The notes under the pieces: generated by a model
The model's input: only the letters and a program-made list of their open reading frames with translations
What the model was told of the DNA's origin: nothing
Database searches by the model: none
Assembly: GCA_965242505.1 (NCBI GenBank)
Contig: OZ251449.1
Span: forward strand, 1,736,001 to 1,800,000
DNA length: 64,000 bases
Reading direction: 5' to 3'
Origin: UBA2966 sp965242505
Lineage (GTDB): Bacteria > Pseudomonadota > Alphaproteobacteria > UBA2966
Position numbers and translations under genes: made by a program
Shown: in pieces, positions 63,635-64,000 of the stretch
Numbering within the stretch: the first letter of the stretch is position 1
Layout: the number at the start of each line of letters is the position of its first letter

Positions 63635-64000
63635 ATGTCCAGGTCCGACGAAAATCCGCGACGAATTCGTTTGCATTACGAGGGAGCGCGCGGGCTCGAA
63701 CATTCATTACCCGCAGATGTACTCGTGAAGTCTCTTCGGCAAGTGCAGCACATCGTCTATTTGCTCGCCAAGCTTCATCGAGGAGATGAACACGGCCAAC
63801 GCGTGCGATTCTCGTACGATCTCACGCAACGTTTCGCATTGATTTGCCGGATGCCTGAAGCCGGAAGCTATGCCTTGCCGGTGGATATCGGCGATCTGTC
63901 GGTACAGGCATTTCCCGGTAACGGGGGTGATGATGGGGATATTGTCGAGGTGAGCGAGTTGTTTCACAGAGTCTCCAGAGCAGTCAATGCGGGAGATTTT
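63635..64000 (+). CDS. Hypothetical protein (partial, runs off the right edge)
   Basis: An open frame of 122 codons from ATG 63635 to the window end, starting MSRSDENPRRIRLHYEGARG. It contains LVKSLRQVQHIVYLLAKLHR (residues 34-53, helical), SYDLTQRFALICRMPEAGSY, and ALPVDIGD. I do not recognise a family. Local GC is lower than upstream and codon choice is more relaxed, which suggests an accessory gene. A weak TTGTGT-18-TATCCT pair lies 45 bp upstream. Because the frame is truncated, length and domains cannot be judged. Confidence 0.6.
   Translation, partial: MSRSDENPRRIRLHYEGARGLEHSLPADVLVKSLRQVQHIVYLLAKLHRGDEHGQRVRFSYDLTQRFALICRMPEAGSYALPVDIGDLSVQAFPGNGGDDGDIVEVSELFHRVSRAVNAGDF

Overview
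The window is high-GC DNA from what is most likely an alphaproteobacterium of the Rhodospirillales type. The evidence is the rpsB-tsf pair next to dnaE, the cytochrome c / kdsB / pheA neighbourhood, an ScfR-type short-chain-fatty-acid regulator divergent from isocitrate lyase, a DUF4170 protein, a Mg-type HemB, and a lipid A (KDO) gene that marks a Gram-negative. This placement is inferred from gene content and not from a phylogeny.

Layout. 0-6 kb: housekeeping genes on the minus strand (tsf, cut by the left edge; rpsB; dnaE) and a small EthD-like protein. 6-8.1 kb: msrB, a ChaC-like cyclotransferase and a HigBA toxin-antitoxin pair. 8.1-11.7 kb: an amidohydrolase remnant and a zinc-type uptake cluster (permease, binding protein, His-rich porin) that has no ATPase here. 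11.7-18.9 kb: a 3.45-kb tandem duplication carrying two nearly identical 967-aa nuclease-like/N6-adenine methyltransferase fusions and a fragment of the DMT transporter that follows. 19-25 kb: MFS transporter, fused isobutyryl-CoA mutase (IcmF), hemB. 25.3-27.3 kb: a dcm / small ORF / vsr island beside a broken oxidoreductase. 27.4-31.5 kb: speD-like gene, lepA, cupin, small membrane protein, epimerase. 31.6-33.9 kb: tRNA-Ser(GGA) followed by accessory genes and gene remnants. 33.9-42 kb: dehydrogenases, ilvA, an LLM oxidoreductase, OsmC, scfR / aceA. 42-50.3 kb: an accessory catabolic stretch (acyl-CoA ligase, VOC protein, TauD-type dioxygenase, amidase, quinone oxidoreductase, leucyl aminopeptidase) separated by copies of one palindromic repeat. 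50.3-52.5 kb: a toxin gene truncated by that repeat with an intact antitoxin, a lipoprotein and a foldable 134-bp element. 52.6-61.7 kb: a Yej-type peptide ABC operon with two binding proteins, hisN and a membrane cytochrome c. 61.8-64 kb: kdsB, pheA and a partial unknown gene.

The strongest non-routine signals are four. (1) The tandem duplication of the putative single-chain restriction-modification protein, where differences between the copies cluster in the C-terminal half. (2) A family of at least seven intergenic palindromic elements whose ends supply the stop codon of several neighbouring genes and one of which has beheaded a toxin gene. (3) A 134-bp inverted-repeat element that could be a structured leader or a small mobile element. 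(4) Several small DNA-modification or nuclease genes in separate islands. No CRISPR array, rRNA operon, intact insertion sequence or prophage was seen.
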